From the NCBI GenBank assembly GCA_024742655.1, contig JANSYB010000194.1, forward strand, positions 1-5,559: DNA of 5,559 nucleotides, in the 5' to 3' direction. This document shows, in pieces, positions 5,338-5,559 of this stretch; position 1 is the first letter of the stretch; every line of letters begins with the position of its first letter. This DNA comes from Paracoccaceae bacterium (lineage in GTDB: Bacteria > Pseudomonadota > Alphaproteobacteria > Rhodobacterales > Rhodobacteraceae). Position numbers and translations under genes: made by a program. The notes beneath the pieces are model-generated. The model saw only the letters and a program-made list of their open reading frames with translations. It was not told where the DNA came from and did not search any database.

Positions 5338-5559
5338 TGTGGTGCGGTTGTGGGCATGGGCCTGTCTGATCTGCCTGTGCGGCCCGGCCTGGGCCGTTGA
5401 ATGCGGATCGCTGCGCCATGACGGGGCGCCCTATACGGTTTGCAAGGTCGATGCGCGTACTGCCGATTTGCGCCTGTTTCTGAATGACCCGGAAACCGGC
5501 CGGCCCCTGGGCAGTTTCGGGAACGTGGATGCCATGTTGGCTGATGAGGGCAAGGCGCT
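5324..5559 (+). CDS. Secreted phosphodiester glycosidase family protein, partial
   Basis: 78 complete codons are present before the window ends. The N-terminus is a signal peptide (a hydrophobic run [15 protein letters not shown], cut after AWA near residue 24), so the product is exported, probably to the periplasm. The mature start, with VECGS, then [20 protein letters not shown] and [13 protein letters not shown], resembles the opening of NAGPA-type (phosphodiester glycosidase, DUF2233-like) proteins of Rhodobacterales. The catalytic region lies beyond the edge, so activity cannot be judged. The family name comes from the uncovering enzyme that removes GlcNAc from a phosphodiester; bacterial substrates are unknown. 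The ATG lies inside rbfA (14-bp overlap, different frame), with AAGAGGA 11 nt upstream, which suggests translational coupling. A lipoprotein signal is possible because of the cysteines but no good lipobox is seen. Confidence 0.75.
   Translation, partial: MSRTSVVRLWAWACLICLCGPAWAVECGSLRHDGAPYTVCKVDARTADLRLFLNDPETGRPLGSFGNVDAMLADEGKA

Noticed and set aside
1..5559. A defence island, mobile element or novel multi-gene system
   Set aside because: All large open frames are explained by housekeeping or widely distributed family genes, and there are no transposase, integrase, attachment-site or CRISPR-like repeats.

Overview
This window looks like ordinary chromosome from a GC-rich alphaproteobacterium. 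The gene neighbourhood and protein sequences point to Rhodobacterales (Roseobacter group); this assignment rests on gene order and recognisable protein ends, not on a database search. There is no phage, insertion sequence, CRISPR, tRNA or rRNA signal.

Layout, left to right. The extreme 5' end of purH (minus strand, cut by the window edge) is followed by a perfect 19-bp inverted repeat. Next is a complete heparinase II/III-like protein gene (minus), a short gap with a candidate promoter, and a complete rsmB 16S rRNA cytosine methyltransferase gene (minus). Divergent from rsmB is a 58-residue DUF1674/SDHAF4-like gene (plus). It converges on a small gene for a secreted 117-residue protein (minus) that lies just downstream of dapB (minus), the lysine/diaminopimelate pathway reductase. 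A divergent control region containing a second, decayed copy of the inverted repeat separates dapB from rbfA (plus). rbfA overlaps by 14 bp the start of a secreted phosphodiester glycosidase-like gene that runs off the right edge.

The genes are mostly housekeeping: purine synthesis (purH), ribosome maturation (rsmB, rbfA), lysine and peptidoglycan precursor synthesis (dapB) and probably respiratory complex II assembly (DUF1674). They are interspersed with three less understood envelope or polysaccharide-type proteins. I see no dedicated operon system linking them. rsmB-heparinase-purH run in one direction, dapB plus the small secreted gene form a likely pair, and rbfA plus the glycosidase are probably translationally coupled.

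I did not find a convincing new multi-gene system. The most interesting signal is the pair of related palindromic elements at 147-198 and 4839-4890. They align without gaps (37 of 52 positions), keep a 14-nt loop carrying GAATC (a GANTC/CcrM methylation site), and show one compensatory base-pair change. The best-supported protein-level oddities are the uncharacterised secreted protein beside dapB and the bacterial SDHAF4-like protein.
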